Origin: Arsukibacterium sp. UBA3155
GTDB lineage: Bacteria; Pseudomonadota; Gammaproteobacteria; Enterobacterales; Alteromonadaceae
Direction: 5' to 3'
Length of the DNA: 64,000 nt
Assembly: GCA_002364615.1 (NCBI GenBank)
Contig: DEYP01000019.1
Span: forward strand, 186,001 to 250,000
The stretch's first letter is position 1. The number at the start of each line of letters is the position of its first letter. Below, one piece after another: positions 34,417 through 44,103 of the stretch. Below the pieces are notes generated by a model. The model did not search any database, was not told where the DNA came from, and worked only from the letters and a program-made list of their open reading frames with translations. Made by a program: the position numbers and the translations under genes.

Positions 34417-36345
34417 TTAAAGATACTGTTTTAAAAACGCCAGATAGGCTTGCTGCGCTTTAATCCGGTTACTCTTTTTCAAAAAGCCGTGGCCTTCGTC
34501 ATCAAATAACACATATTCTACCGGTACGCCGTTGGCGCGAATGGCCTCGACCATCTCATCGCTTTCTACCTGCAGTACCCGCGGGTCGTTGGCGCCTTGT
34601 ACTACCAGCACCGGCTTTTGCACTTTGTCACCATGAAATACCGGGGATATCCGGCGCAGCCGCTCGCCATCTACTGTCGGATCGCCAAGCTCGGCATAAA
34701 GGGATTCACGAAATGACTCCCACCACGGTGGAATACTCTCCAGCGTGCGTACCCAGTTGGTTACCCCGAAGATATTAATGCCAGCCTCAAACTCATCGGT
34801 AAAGGCCATTGCCGCCATAGTCAGATAGCCGCCGTAGCTGCCACCAATTACGCCAATACGCTCACCCGCCACCCAATCGAGCTGCTGCAGGTATTTTTTG
34901 CCGTACACAATGTCCTGTAAGTCATCTTCACCATGGCGCAGGTCATCCAGATGATAAAAGGTTTTGCCATAGCCAGATGAGCCTCGGTTATTGACCGACA
35001 ACACCGCATAACCATGGTTAACCAGATGTTGGATCATCGGATTGTAACCGGTGCGGGACTGGCCACCCGGGCCCCCGTGGATCCAGATTAAGGCCGGTAC
35101 TTTGGCGTTGGGGTTAGCCTGGTGGGGTTTGTAAAGTAGCGCCGGAATAGTTAAATCGTCAAAGCTGTTAAAGCGTACCACTTCACTTTGCACCAGATGT
35201 TGCTCATTAATACTGCTGTCCAGTGCCTGAGTTAAGCGCTTTGCCTGAGGACTACCCAGTTGCCAGACATATAAATTAGACGGGCTGTTATCGGCATTTA
35301 AATAAAAGCTCATATATTTACTGTCATCAGAAAACGACACCCCACGTAAGTCACCAGCCGGTAGCGTGGGTAATTTAAGCGCTTTACCATTTTTAAGGTT
35401 GGTAATATTAATTTCGGTAGAGGCATCGGCATTAACGCCCTGTACCCGGTACTGTTCGTCTTCACTGAAATAAATAAAACTGATATCCCAGTCAGCTTTG
35501 CTGTATGCAGAGGTTGCAACGCTTTGCAGGTTGTAGCTGTAGGCCGCTACAAACTCACTTTTACCGTCAGCCCCAAACAGTAATGCTTTACTGTCCGGGG
35601 TGAAGCCATAAATCTGATGCGAAATATTGCCCTGATGTTCAGTAATTAATACCGGCCTGGGAGTGGCGCTACCAAGGTCAACCAGAAACAGGTTGTTATC
35701 GGCATTATTGCGCTCTTTGCTCAGCGCCAGATAGCGACCATCTTTGCTGACATTACTGATGCTATAACCATCGTCATTCTGATAGATCAGCTTGCGGCCG
35801 TAGTCCTGGCTGTTGTAATGATAAAGATCGAAAAAACGCGGGTCACGTTCATTGGTGGCAATGTAAAAGCTGCCGTCGTTGTGCCAGCCAGCAAAGTAGG
35901 CTTTGAGTTTATCGCCGGGGGTCAGATCCCGCACTGTGCCATCTACCTCGCGCAGATAAACATGGTTTAACTCATTACCACCCTGATCAGAGGTGTACAG
36001 CAGCCGGTCATCGTTTGGAAACCAGCTAACCGGAAAGGCCGGATCGGTGGTCGATTTCGTCAATGGCTGCCAGTTCTTGCCATCCATACTGACCCGGTAC
36101 AGGTTAAAAACGCCTGTTTCATCCGAGGCCACCAGCATCGCGCTGTTATCGTGATTAATATCATTACCAAAATACGTTTTGGTCGCAAAAAACTGTTCTA
36201 CACTATACTGTGGAACGTTAAAAGACGTGTTTTGAGAAGCGCTGTTCTGTGTGCTGGCTGACGCAGTGTCAGTGGTATTATTACAGCCGGCTAACAGGGT
36301 ACTGGCCAGCAGGGCAAATAAGGTAATACTGGGGCGAGATAACAT
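34417..36345 (-). CDS. S9 family peptidase (prolyl oligopeptidase type), lipoprotein
   Basis: 642 residues. Signal with lipobox LLAGCN, a serine-rich linker, a beta-propeller domain (WD40/PD40-like repeats at about 60-390) and an alpha/beta hydrolase domain. Catalytic residues: Ser in [10 protein letters not shown], Asp in GANDPRV and His in DDEGHGF. It should cleave short peptides in the periplasm, anchored to a membrane. Related to acyl-aminoacyl peptidases. Monocistronic. Confidence 0.92.
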   Translation of the reverse strand: MLSRPSITLFALLASTLLAGCNNTTDTASASTQNSASQNTSFNVPQYSVEQFFATKTYFGNDINHDNSAMLVASDETGVFNLYRVSMDGKNWQPLTKSTTDPAFPVSWFPNDDRLLYTSDQGGNELNHVYLREVDGTVRDLTPGDKLKAYFAGWHNDGSFYIATNERDPRFFDLYHYNSQDYGRKLIYQNDDGYSISNVSKDGRYLALSKERNNADNNLFLVDLGSATPRPVLITEHQGNISHQIYGFTPDSKALLFGADGKSEFVAAYSYNLQSVATSAYSKADWDISFIYFSEDEQYRVQGVNADASTEINITNLKNGKALKLPTLPAGDLRGVSFSDDSKYMSFYLNADNSPSNLYVWQLGSPQAKRLTQALDSSINEQHLVQSEVVRFNSFDDLTIPALLYKPHQANPNAKVPALIWIHGGPGGQSRTGYNPMIQHLVNHGYAVLSVNNRGSSGYGKTFYHLDDLRHGEDDLQDIVYGKKYLQQLDWVAGERIGVIGGSYGGYLTMAAMAFTDEFEAGINIFGVTNWVRTLESIPPWWESFRESLYAELGDPTVDGERLRRISPVFHGDKVQKPVLVVQGANDPRVLQVESDEMVEAIRANGVPVEYVLFDDEGHGFLKKSNRIKAQQAYLAFLKQYL

Positions 36346-36432
36346 ACATTTTCCTTTTTAATGTTGATATAAGTCATCACGACTGCCTTACCTGTGATGG
36401 GTTAAACCAGAATTTAACCAGCTAGCATGGGG

Positions 36433-36681
36433 TTATTTCAGAAATTTTTTTACATACCAGCAGCTGGCATGAATGGTGAAATTTTGTGCTCTGGCCCAGG
36501 CCAGGCCGTGGCGCACCAGTTTTTCGGCCAAACCCTGGCCGCGCAGCTCGGGTGGCACAAAGGTATTGGTAAAATTGATGGTGTTACCCGCTAATTGATA
36601 ATCCAGTTGCGCCTGCTCACCGTCACCTGCCAGCACAAACCGCTGATGCCATGCCTGATGAATAATTTCGTCACTTGTCAT
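36433..36681 (-). CDS. Small GNAT-type acetyltransferase (YjdJ/NATD1-like)
   Basis: 82 residues from the ATG at 36681, 2 bp after the stop of the upstream gene. The acetyl-CoA loop is PPELRGQGLAEKLVRHGLAWA, with the C-terminal CWYVKKFLK of the short GCN5-related family (PF14542 type). Substrate unknown. Confidence 0.85.
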   Translation of the reverse strand: MTSDEIIHQAWHQRFVLAGDGEQAQLDYQLAGNTINFTNTFVPPELRGQGLAEKLVRHGLAWARAQNFTIHASCWYVKKFLK

Positions 36682-36683
36682 GC

Positions 36684-36944
36684 TTACTCCTCCAGCCACG
36701 GGGTTTGCGGTAATAAATTTAAATGACTGACATAGCGCGCCAGATTAAAACTTTGCTGATGCTCTATTACCTCCACCATCTCGGGTGCCAATGCACAGGC
36801 TATCAGGCCAATAGCATCATCATAGCTGTTACCCGTCATCCGTAGCCGCATTAAGGTCGCTTTTACCTCAGTGGGGTAGTTGTCAGCCAGTTGGTTTTCA
36901 ACTACTTCAAACAGCATGGCCTGATCGACTTGTTCTTCCTGCAT
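36684..36944 (-). CDS. Hypothetical protein, 86 aa
   Basis: Start at 36944 chosen because AAGGG lies eight bases before that ATG; the frame runs on to 36992. Cytoplasmic, helical, acidic (EEQVDQAMLFEVVENQLADN; GNSYDDAIGLIACALAPEM). Coupled to the acetyltransferase gene behind it. I do not recognise the family. Confidence 0.6.
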   Translation of the reverse strand: MQEEQVDQAMLFEVVENQLADNYPTEVKATLMRLRMTGNSYDDAIGLIACALAPEMVEVIEHQQSFNLARYVSHLNLLPQTPWLEE

Positions 36945-37049
36945 GGTGCACCCTTGTTGTTGTTGATCAGCGCCGTAAAACTGTTGCTGCATCCTGTATT
37001 TGCTTAGGCTAAGCTAGCCAGAAATAAATAACAATAAGCAGTGTAGACT

Positions 37050-38294
37050 ATGCAAGCGCAGCAACAAGGTTGGCAGAGCCGGCTGCAGGCTCTGGGGCCC
37101 GGTATTTTAATGGCAACGGCCGCGATTGGTGGCTCTCATCTGGTGGCCTCTACCCAGGCCGGCGCGCTATTCGGCTGGCAACTTATCTGGCTGATATTAA
37201 TAGTAAATATTGTAAAATATCCCTTTTTCCGCTTTGGTGTGCAATACACTCTGGAACACAATGAAAGCTTGCTGCAGGGCTATCAGCGCAAGGGTAAGGC
37301 GTATTTTTATAGTTTTATCGGTTTAAATATTATTGCGGCAGTGGTCAATACCGCCGGGGTGCTGTTACTTACGGCAAGTCTGCTGCACTATGCGCTGCCG
37401 TGGCCGGTGAGTGTGCCGCTTTTGTGCGCGCTTATTCTGACATTGTGCCTGGCGATTTTATTGCTGGGCCATTACCGGGCGCTGGATAAGGTGGCCAAGC
37501 TGATTATGCTGCTGCTCACCGTCACTACCGTCGCCGCGGCTATTATTGCTGCCAGCAACGGGGCCAGCGCGCCCGCTGATTTTATTGGTCCGTCACCCTG
37601 GCAACTGGCGATGCTGGGCTTTCTGGTAGCATTAATGGGCTGGATGCCGGCGCCGATTGAAATCTCTGCTATCAGCTCGTTATGGCTTAAGGCGAAGTTG
37701 CGCCAGCAATCGATTAGCCGCGCGCAAGGCTTGTTTGACTTTAACCTGGGTTATTGGCTTACGGCGGCGCTGGCGCTGGTGTTTGTCAGTTTAGGTGCAT
37801 TGGTGCAATATGGCTCAGAGCAGGATATTGCCCTGGCAGGAGCAGCCTTTGCCCAGCAATTAATTGGCATGTACGCCAGCACCATCGGCGATTGGGCCCG
37901 GCCAATGGTGGCGTTAATTGCTTTTCTATGTATGTTTGGCACCACCATCACCGTGCTGGATGGCTATGCACGCACCTTAAATGAGTCGTTTACTTTGCTT
38001 GGCTGGCAGCAGCCTGCTAACCGGCACAGTCTGAATATTTGGTTGCTGGTGCAGGCAGCCAGTGGCATGGCACTGCTATTGTTTTTCAGCGCTGCGCTGG
38101 GACCTTTACTGACGTTTGCCATGACACTGGCATTTTTAACCACACCGGTGTTTGCCTGGCTCAATTACAACCTTATGGCAAGCAGCTCCGCCGCAGGGAT
38201 AAGTTGGCCATTAAAGTGGTTAAGTTGGCTTGGTTTGGCTTATCTTAGCGGTTTTGCATTACTCTATTTATTCTGGTTTGCTGGCCTGTTTTAA
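37050..38294 (+). CDS. Nramp-family transporter lacking canonical metal-site motifs
   Basis: 414 residues, about eleven membrane helices. The start LGPGILMATAAIGGSHLVAS aligns with helix 1 of Nramp proteins, but the metal-binding DPGN is replaced by AIGG, and the helix-6 MPH motif reads MPAP (MGWMPAPIEIS). So the fold is Nramp but the substrate may not be Mn or Fe. Alone on the plus strand; its stop overlaps the convergent binding-protein gene by 4 bp. Confidence 0.8.
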   Translation: MQAQQQGWQSRLQALGPGILMATAAIGGSHLVASTQAGALFGWQLIWLILIVNIVKYPFFRFGVQYTLEHNESLLQGYQRKGKAYFYSFIGLNIIAAVVNTAGVLLLTASLLHYALPWPVSVPLLCALILTLCLAILLLGHYRALDKVAKLIMLLLTVTTVAAAIIAASNGASAPADFIGPSPWQLAMLGFLVALMGWMPAPIEISAISSLWLKAKLRQQSISRAQGLFDFNLGYWLTAALALVFVSLGALVQYGSEQDIALAGAAFAQQLIGMYASTIGDWARPMVALIAFLCMFGTTITVLDGYARTLNESFTLLGWQQPANRHSLNIWLLVQAASGMALLLFFSAALGPLLTFAMTLAFLTTPVFAWLNYNLMASSSAAGISWPLKWLSWLGLAYLSGFALLYLFWFAGLF

Positions 38295-39067
38295 GCGGGT
38301 GGAATAAAGGATGGATCCAAATTATATTTTTCTAATACGCCAAGCCAGGCAGGGTCGTTTTTCATCTGGGTAATGATGCGATTTAACTCCGTACCAAGTT
38401 GTGTGTCTTCGCTGCTATACATCAGGCGACGGATAATGTGTTCATGCGGTTTTTCAGCCACGTAATATAAAGTTGGGTTCTCGCCATGGCTAACCTTGTA
38501 TTGCAAGGTTGATTGGCTAATGACAGTAAAGTCGCCGCGTCCCAGTCGCAACATATCCAGCACATTATCTTCATGCATGGTATCGACCCGGATCAGGATA
38601 CTATTTTTTTCTGCCTGCTCCAGCCCGACATAGCGATAACCCTGCACGCCAATAAAGGTTTTACCCACCAGATTATCCAGATTATTGCTAACGAAGGGGC
38701 TGGCGGCTAATGAAACAAAAATATCATTCTCCTGTAATACGCCCTGAGTGAACTTGACCCTGGTACCCAAATGTTTAAACCATACTGGCTGTACACCGAC
38801 AACAACGTGAGCAAACGATTGTTGCAACATCGCGTCAATGCGACGTCGTGGCATAAACTCGGTTCTGAAAGAAAACTGCTTACTGTAGCGATTAAGATAG
38901 TTAGCCAAATCGAAATACAAACCTTGCTGCTGATTGGCATCAACAATATAGGGCGCTTTAAAGTGATAGGTAAGTAGCAACACTTCCTGCTTTGGCGCTG
39001 CCAGTAAGGGTAAACTGCACAGCAAACAACACATTAAAACAGCGTACAGACAGCGATAATTTGGCAT
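38291..39067 (-). CDS. Periplasmic solute-binding protein (SBP family 3-like)
   Basis: 258 residues from the ATG at 39067, which starts a signal peptide (LYAVLMCCLLCSLPLLAAP). The body has the family pattern TYHFKAPYIVDANQQQGLYFDLANYLNRY and a second lobe with GKTFIGVQGYRY. No ABC permease or ATPase genes are nearby, so it may be an orphan sensor-type binding protein. Ligand unknown. Such orphans are common in this group; a truncated one ends the window at 63.4 kb. Confidence 0.75.
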   Translation of the reverse strand: MPNYRCLYAVLMCCLLCSLPLLAAPKQEVLLLTYHFKAPYIVDANQQQGLYFDLANYLNRYSKQFSFRTEFMPRRRIDAMLQQSFAHVVVGVQPVWFKHLGTRVKFTQGVLQENDIFVSLAASPFVSNNLDNLVGKTFIGVQGYRYVGLEQAEKNSILIRVDTMHEDNVLDMLRLGRGDFTVISQSTLQYKVSHGENPTLYYVAEKPHEHIIRRLMYSSEDTQLGTELNRIITQMKNDPAWLGVLEKYNLDPSFIPPA

Positions 39068-39157
39068 AATCTCAATGTTAATGACGGCGGATAGCGTTAG
39101 CTTAGCCCAGTAATCTCTGTGAAACCAGTTAAAAACTGGCCAACCCACACTACGTTA

Positions 39158-40579
39158 TCAGTACCAACTGATGTTAAGACTGTCGATAAGCTCATCTTGG
39201 TTATAGGTGGCTTTAATTTCTACATTATCGCCATACAGGGTCAGTTGGTTAAGGCTATCAAAAGCATCGGCAAAACGCGCCATAAAATCGGCCCGGTTTG
39301 CCGGTAAGCCTAAAAATTTCAACTGTTGTTGAATATCACTGATGGCGTAGTCGTCTAAAATATTAGTTACCGTCAGGCCAACTAAATGGCTTTCATTGTA
39401 GCTAACCGCCAGGACCGGGCTTAATACTGAAAGACGATTGCCGTCACGTAACTTGCTGCGATTGAGAGAGGTGATTTGAGGCAGCGTAGCAAGCCTTTTT
39501 TCGTCGGGGTTGGCAAGCGTTTGCAGGCTGTTTTTTACTTGTAGCATTGAGTCGGCCGCTGGCAGTGCAAGCTGCAACTTGCCTACAGCATAATGTGTTG
39601 CTACCAGGCTGATTTCAACCAGTAACAGCTGATTACTATTACTTTTTATATCCAGATAAGGCGCAAAATTGAGGATAAGCTGGCTATCGTCGCCTTGTAG
39701 TGAAAATTGATACTGATCTACAGAGATCAACTTCTCCTGATAGAACGCTTTTATCTCTGTTAGAGGCGCACGACGCCGGAAAGTATCGTCTAACCGCCAT
39801 TGATGTTGTTGAAAGCGCAGATTTTCAAGCAGTCTTTTCTTTATTTCTGCTGACAAAAGGTTATTGCTTTGATGAAATGCAACTGCATTATTACCAGCAA
39901 AAACAATCAGATGCTCCTGGCCATAAATCCAGGCGGTCTGCTCTTTTTCCAGCGCCAGCTCTGCATCGGGCGTACCAAATAATGCCTGTACTTGCGGCGG
40001 CGTCATACCGACACGGGCGCCATAAAAACCATGCTGCAGCGATATGGTGTCCGAAAGCGGCGCCGATTCAACCTGCTCTGTGTGGGTGACAACTGGCAAA
40101 GACACCGCAAACTGCATGCTGGTGGTGAGGGAAGCCTGCCGGGTTTCAGCTTGCTTTTGGCCTGCACTGTTGTAGGGAGCGTACACGGTCGGTAAGTCGT
40201 TATCTTGCTGACATAAGGTAATTAACTCGGCCGCAATCCGGTATTTAACCTCACGGCCTGAATGTCTGATGGTTTTCAGTGATTCACTGTTACTGATAAC
40301 GCCTTGCACATCAGTTAAAATGACCGCATTTGCACCAGCTTCGGCCGCTTGTTGGCGAATTTTAGCGATAGTATTTTGCAATAAGGTTTGTTTGGCCGTC
40401 GCAATATCATCATCCCGCGCTACCGTTTTATCTGTAGCCTCGGCGTACCGGACTACCTGATAATCGCACTTAGGATAGCTGTTTAATACCGGCGGCAAGC
40501 CGGCATCTGCATGGCAAACACTGCTAATGGTTATGTTTAGGGCTACGCCAACAAACAAAAGTACTCTGGCTGAGTGCAT
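39158..40579 (-). CDS. Exported protein of unknown function
   Basis: 473 residues from the ATG at 40579; signal peptide to about residue 25 (SSVCHADAG). Residues 30-130 (KIRQQAAEAGANAVILTDVQG, then GREVKYRIAAELITLC) resemble YbjQ-type heavy-metal-binding-like folds that assemble by AGANAV motifs. Residues 180-240 (GFYGARVGMTPPQVQALFG) recall a BamE/SmpA-like repeat. The C-terminal part is unassigned. Role unknown; probably periplasmic. Confidence 0.6.
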   Translation of the reverse strand: MHSARVLLFVGVALNITISSVCHADAGLPPVLNSYPKCDYQVVRYAEATDKTVARDDDIATAKQTLLQNTIAKIRQQAAEAGANAVILTDVQGVISNSESLKTIRHSGREVKYRIAAELITLCQQDNDLPTVYAPYNSAGQKQAETRQASLTTSMQFAVSLPVVTHTEQVESAPLSDTISLQHGFYGARVGMTPPQVQALFGTPDAELALEKEQTAWIYGQEHLIVFAGNNAVAFHQSNNLLSAEIKKRLLENLRFQQHQWRLDDTFRRRAPLTEIKAFYQEKLISVDQYQFSLQGDDSQLILNFAPYLDIKSNSNQLLLVEISLVATHYAVGKLQLALPAADSMLQVKNSLQTLANPDEKRLATLPQITSLNRSKLRDGNRLSVLSPVLAVSYNESHLVGLTVTNILDDYAISDIQQQLKFLGLPANRADFMARFADAFDSLNQLTLYGDNVEIKATYNQDELIDSLNISWY

Positions 40580-40722
40580 TGGTACTAACGTTTCCAATAA
40601 GGATTTAAGCCGAAAGTAACACTGCAGGTCTTTGATGTAAACGCAGCGGCTAAGTTTCTTAATGCATAGTATTCCAGCCCTTCCTCAATAACACTCAGTG
40701 ATATTCGTCCTTAATTGCGTTT

Positions 40723-41214
40723 TTACAACGCCAGAGTTTTTTCACCGCGAGCAATGCCTGATACGCCACTGCGCACCACTTCTAAAATAGTAGTGCCGGC
40801 TAATGCCTGAATAAAGGCATCCAGTTTGTCGCTGGTTCCCACTAACTGCACGGTGTAAGTTGTGGCGGTGACATCAATGATCTGGCCGCGGAAAATATCA
40901 GCACAACGTTTTACTTCGTCGCGCGCCGCGCCGCTGGCTTTTACCTTGATCAGCATCAGCTCGCGCTCAAGATGCGCCGACTCATTTAAATCGGTCAGTT
41001 TTACCACTTCAATCAGCTTGTGTAACTGCTTGGTAATTTGCTCAATCACTTGATCATTACCATGAGTTACCAGGGTTAAACGCGATAACGTCGCATCTTC
41101 AGTGGGTGCAACCGTAAGCGAATCAATGTTGTAGCCGCGCTGGGCAAATAAACCGACTAAACGGGCTAAGGCGCCCGACTCGTTTTCCAGCAGCACAGAA
41201 ATTATATGTCGCAT
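40723..41214 (-). CDS. ilvH: Acetolactate synthase III, small regulatory subunit
   Basis: 163 residues (same as E. coli). ACT domain ISVLLENESGALARLVGLFAQRGYNIDSL and the C-terminal valine-responsive domain ending SGVSGIARGEK. It confers valine feedback on IlvI. One base separates it from the ilvI stop. Confidence 0.97.
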   Translation of the reverse strand: MRHIISVLLENESGALARLVGLFAQRGYNIDSLTVAPTEDATLSRLTLVTHGNDQVIEQITKQLHKLIEVVKLTDLNESAHLERELMLIKVKASGAARDEVKRCADIFRGQIIDVTATTYTVQLVGTSDKLDAFIQALAGTTILEVVRSGVSGIARGEKTLAL

Positions 41215-41215
41215 G

Positions 41216-42955
41216 CTAAGTCCTCTCTGTTTTGCTTAAAAACATTTCATTCATGGCGCCACCGGGTATTTGCATCGGATACACGTGCTCTTTCGGGTCG
41301 ATATGAATATCGAGGAACACCAGCTGATCTTTCAGGGCAAAGGCCCGCTCCAGGGCTGGAATAAGCTGCTCAGGTTCGGTTACCCGAATGCCAACATGAC
41401 CATAGGCTTCGGCCAGTTTGACAAAGTCGGGTAGGGAATCCATGTACGAGCTGGCATAACGTGACTCATAATTCATATCCTGCCACTGCTTCACCATGCC
41501 TAAATAGCCATTATTCAGGTTGATGATTTTTACCCCCAGGCCATATTGTTTGCAGGTCGATAGCTCTTGAATATTCATCTGAATAGAGCCCTCGCCGGTG
41601 ACGCATACTACATCAGCATCGGGATAATTCAGTTTAACCCCCATGGCCGCCGGCAGGCCGAAGCCCATGGTGCCAAGACCGCCCGAGTTAATCCAGCGGT
41701 TGGGTTTGTTAAAGCCATAATATTGCGCGGCAAACATCTGGTGCTGTCCTACATCACTGCAGACAAACGCATCGCCTTTGGTAATTTTACTGACCTGCTC
41801 AATCACATACTGCGGTTTTAACTGCGGGGCGGCGTTGTCGTAACGGCCACCGTGCACAGTGCGCCACTCATAAATTTGCTGCCACCATTTTTTCATCGCA
41901 GCGCTATCGGGCTTTTTCTTTTTATGATGCAGCAACGCCAGCATTTCGCTTAGCACCGGTTGCACCAAACCGACGATCGGAATATGCGCATTAATGGTTT
42001 TACTGATACTGGCCGGGTCTATATCAATGTGAATGATAGTGGCATCGGGGCAGAATTTTTTGGTGTTATTGGTTACCCGATCATCAAACCTGGCACCTAC
42101 TGCCAGAATTAAATCGGCATGGTGCATTGTCTGATTAGCTTCATAGCTACCGTGCATGCCCAGCATACCAATAAATTGTATATCGCTGGCCGGGTAACAG
42201 CCCAGCCCCATCAATGTATTGGTTACCGGTAAGTTAAGCAGCTGTGCCAGTTCGGTCAGTTCATTCGAGGCGCCGCCCATTATTACCCCACCACCGGCAT
42301 ACAGTATCGGCTTTTTAGCCGCCAACAGTGCGGTAACTGCTTTTTTAATCTGGCCACTGTGGCCTTTTAATTTGGGCTGATACGAGCGCAGTTTTACTTC
42401 GCTGGGGTAGTGATAAGGAAACGTCTGGCTGGGAATGGTCATATCTTTTGGGATATCAATTACCACCGGACCAGGCCGGCCACTTTGGGCAATATAAAAG
42501 GCTTTTTTAATAATAGCCGGAATATCTTCTGGCCGGCGTACCGACATATTGTGCTTACAAATAGGCCGGGAAATACCCAGCATATCGGTTTCCTGAAACG
42601 CATCGTCACCAATTAAGTGGCTCATCACCTGGCCGGTTAACACCACCATCGGAATAGAATCCATATAGGCGGTAGCAATACCCGTCACCGCGTTGGTGGC
42701 TCCCGGGCCTGAGGTGACTAGGACCGCACCGGCTTTACCACTTGCCCTGGCATAGGCATCGGCCATATGGGTAGCCGCCTGCTCGTGGCGCACCAATACA
42801 TGTTTAACTTTGGTTTGTTGAAATAAGGCATCGTAGATATGCAGCACAGCGCCACCCGGATAGCCATAAAGGTACTCTACTCCTTCATCGGCCAGCGCCC
42901 GGATAACCATGGCGGCACCCGATAACATCTCGGTTTGTTTAGATTGGCTTGTCAT
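41216..42955 (-). CDS. ilvI: Acetolactate synthase III, large subunit
   Basis: 579 residues (574 in E. coli). ThDP enzyme: [31 protein letters not shown] (catalytic Glu), [24 protein letters not shown]. It makes acetolactate for valine and leucine and is the valine-sensitive isozyme with IlvH. A short ORF with many Leu, Val and Ile codons lies just upstream. Confidence 0.97.
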   Translation of the reverse strand: MTSQSKQTEMLSGAAMVIRALADEGVEYLYGYPGGAVLHIYDALFQQTKVKHVLVRHEQAATHMADAYARASGKAGAVLVTSGPGATNAVTGIATAYMDSIPMVVLTGQVMSHLIGDDAFQETDMLGISRPICKHNMSVRRPEDIPAIIKKAFYIAQSGRPGPVVIDIPKDMTIPSQTFPYHYPSEVKLRSYQPKLKGHSGQIKKAVTALLAAKKPILYAGGGVIMGGASNELTELAQLLNLPVTNTLMGLGCYPASDIQFIGMLGMHGSYEANQTMHHADLILAVGARFDDRVTNNTKKFCPDATIIHIDIDPASISKTINAHIPIVGLVQPVLSEMLALLHHKKKKPDSAAMKKWWQQIYEWRTVHGGRYDNAAPQLKPQYVIEQVSKITKGDAFVCSDVGQHQMFAAQYYGFNKPNRWINSGGLGTMGFGLPAAMGVKLNYPDADVVCVTGEGSIQMNIQELSTCKQYGLGVKIINLNNGYLGMVKQWQDMNYESRYASSYMDSLPDFVKLAEAYGHVGIRVTEPEQLIPALERAFALKDQLVFLDIHIDPKEHVYPMQIPGGAMNEMFLSKTERT

Positions 42956-42972
42956 GGTGTTGTCTCATAGTT

Positions 42973-43038
42973 TTATAGCAAAAGCGTAAGGCCAACGCTG
43001 AAAACCAGCATTGGCTTAATAATCTGCAGTACGCGCAT
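42973..43038 (-). CDS. Possible leader peptide of ilvIH
   Basis: 21 codons, MRVLQIIKPMLVFSVGLTLL plus L, ending 17 bp before ilvI; AGG lies eight bases before the ATG. Eleven codons are Leu, Val or Ile. A 10-bp hairpin (42991-43015) lies within it. It could be a translational or transcriptional leader, but there is no clear U-rich terminator, so this is tentative. Confidence 0.3.
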   Translation of the reverse strand: MRVLQIIKPMLVFSVGLTLLL

Positions 43039-43172
43039 GGGTACTGCCTGTTTGCTACGGGGACGGGTTGTTAACTATGGCGTTCTTGTTGTCGCTTCTT
43101 AAGAAGTCATATTATCTGAACGCTCTTACAATTTACGGGATGTTAGTGGCAATGTCGATGGTTTTTTCGAAT

Positions 43173-43202
43173 TTGCACCATAGTGCTCAGAGCTTGTAAA
43201 AT
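43173..43202 (+). promoter_or_regulatory. Candidate sigma-70 promoter of cnoX
   Basis: TTGCAC (43173-43178), 18-bp spacer and TAAAAT (43197-43202), about 56 bp before the gene. Confidence 0.5.
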
Positions 43203-43257
43203 AGCGCATCCGGCCACATAGTTAGGCCATTATGGCGAAATACAGGACCTGTCAGTT

Positions 43258-44103
43258 ATGCATAGCCCCATTGTAGAAGTCACTCTCCAAAATGCCCGTG
43301 AAGTGCTGGAGCAATCGAACACGCAACTGGTACTGTTTCAGTTTCACTCAGCACGCAGTGAAGGCTGTCAGCAATTAACTCCTATTTTAAAGAAGATCGT
43401 CCAACAGTACCCCAAGCAATTATTGCTGGCCCGGGTAGATTGCGATCAGCAGCAGGACTTAGCCATGCAGTTTGGCGTACAGTCTTTACCCACCGTAATG
43501 CTGATTAAAGATGGCCGGCCGGTAGATGGCTTTGCCGGTGTTGAGACCGAACAAGCGATTATGACCCGCTTACAGCCTTATTTACCCAAGCCTGAAGATG
43601 ACCTTATTGCTAAAGCGCAGCAGTTTTTGGCTGAGCAAAATCCGGCTGAGGCCTATCCATTATTTAAACAAGCACTGGATTTAGCGCCCGAGCGGACTGA
43701 ATTAAAAGTATGGTTGGCTGATACTGCGGTCAGCCTGGGTCAGCTGCCACAGGCGCAAGCCCTGCTGGCTGAGGTGAAACTGGCTGATCAGGACAGCATT
43801 TACAAAGCGGTGGTAGCGAAACTGGAACTGGCGATGGAAGCGGCCGACACCCCGGAAATTCGCGCTCTGGAGCAGCAGCTGGCGGCGAATCCTGATGACA
43901 GCAGCATTAAGGAAAAGTTGGCAGTACAGTATCAGGCAGCGCAGCGCAGTGAAGAAGCGCTGGCACTGCTGCTGGGGATTTTACAGCAGGACCTGAACTA
44001 CGGTGACAGTAAAAAACTGTTTCTGGATATTCTGGCCGCCCTGCCTAAAGGCGATACCGTTGCCAGCCACTACCGGCGCAAATTATACAGTTTGCTGTAC
44101 TAG
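43258..44103 (+). CDS. cnoX: Chaperedoxin CnoX (YbbN): thioredoxin-like and TPR domains
   Basis: 281 residues (284 in E. coli). Thioredoxin-like domain at 1-110 with SEGC in place of the CGPC redox site, as in E. coli CnoX (SxxC), so it is not a reductase. TPR-type helices follow (FLAEQNPAEAYPLFKQALDL). CnoX protects unfolded proteins under oxidative stress and hands them to GroEL or DnaK. The stop overlaps the next start by one base. Confidence 0.92.
   Translation: MHSPIVEVTLQNAREVLEQSNTQLVLFQFHSARSEGCQQLTPILKKIVQQYPKQLLLARVDCDQQQDLAMQFGVQSLPTVMLIKDGRPVDGFAGVETEQAIMTRLQPYLPKPEDDLIAKAQQFLAEQNPAEAYPLFKQALDLAPERTELKVWLADTAVSLGQLPQAQALLAEVKLADQDSIYKAVVAKLELAMEAADTPEIRALEQQLAANPDDSSIKEKLAVQYQAAQRSEEALALLLGILQQDLNYGDSKKLFLDILAALPKGDTVASHYRRKLYSLLY

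Larger units (their letters stand above)
42956..43257. other. Divergent ilvI-cnoX intergenic region
   Basis: 302 bp holding the upstream signals of both genes. Seen: the short leader-like ORF and hairpin next to ilvI, the palindrome CTTCTTAAGAAG near 43100, and a cnoX promoter candidate. In E. coli ilvIH is controlled by Lrp; Lrp sites cannot be called by eye here. Confidence 0.5.
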
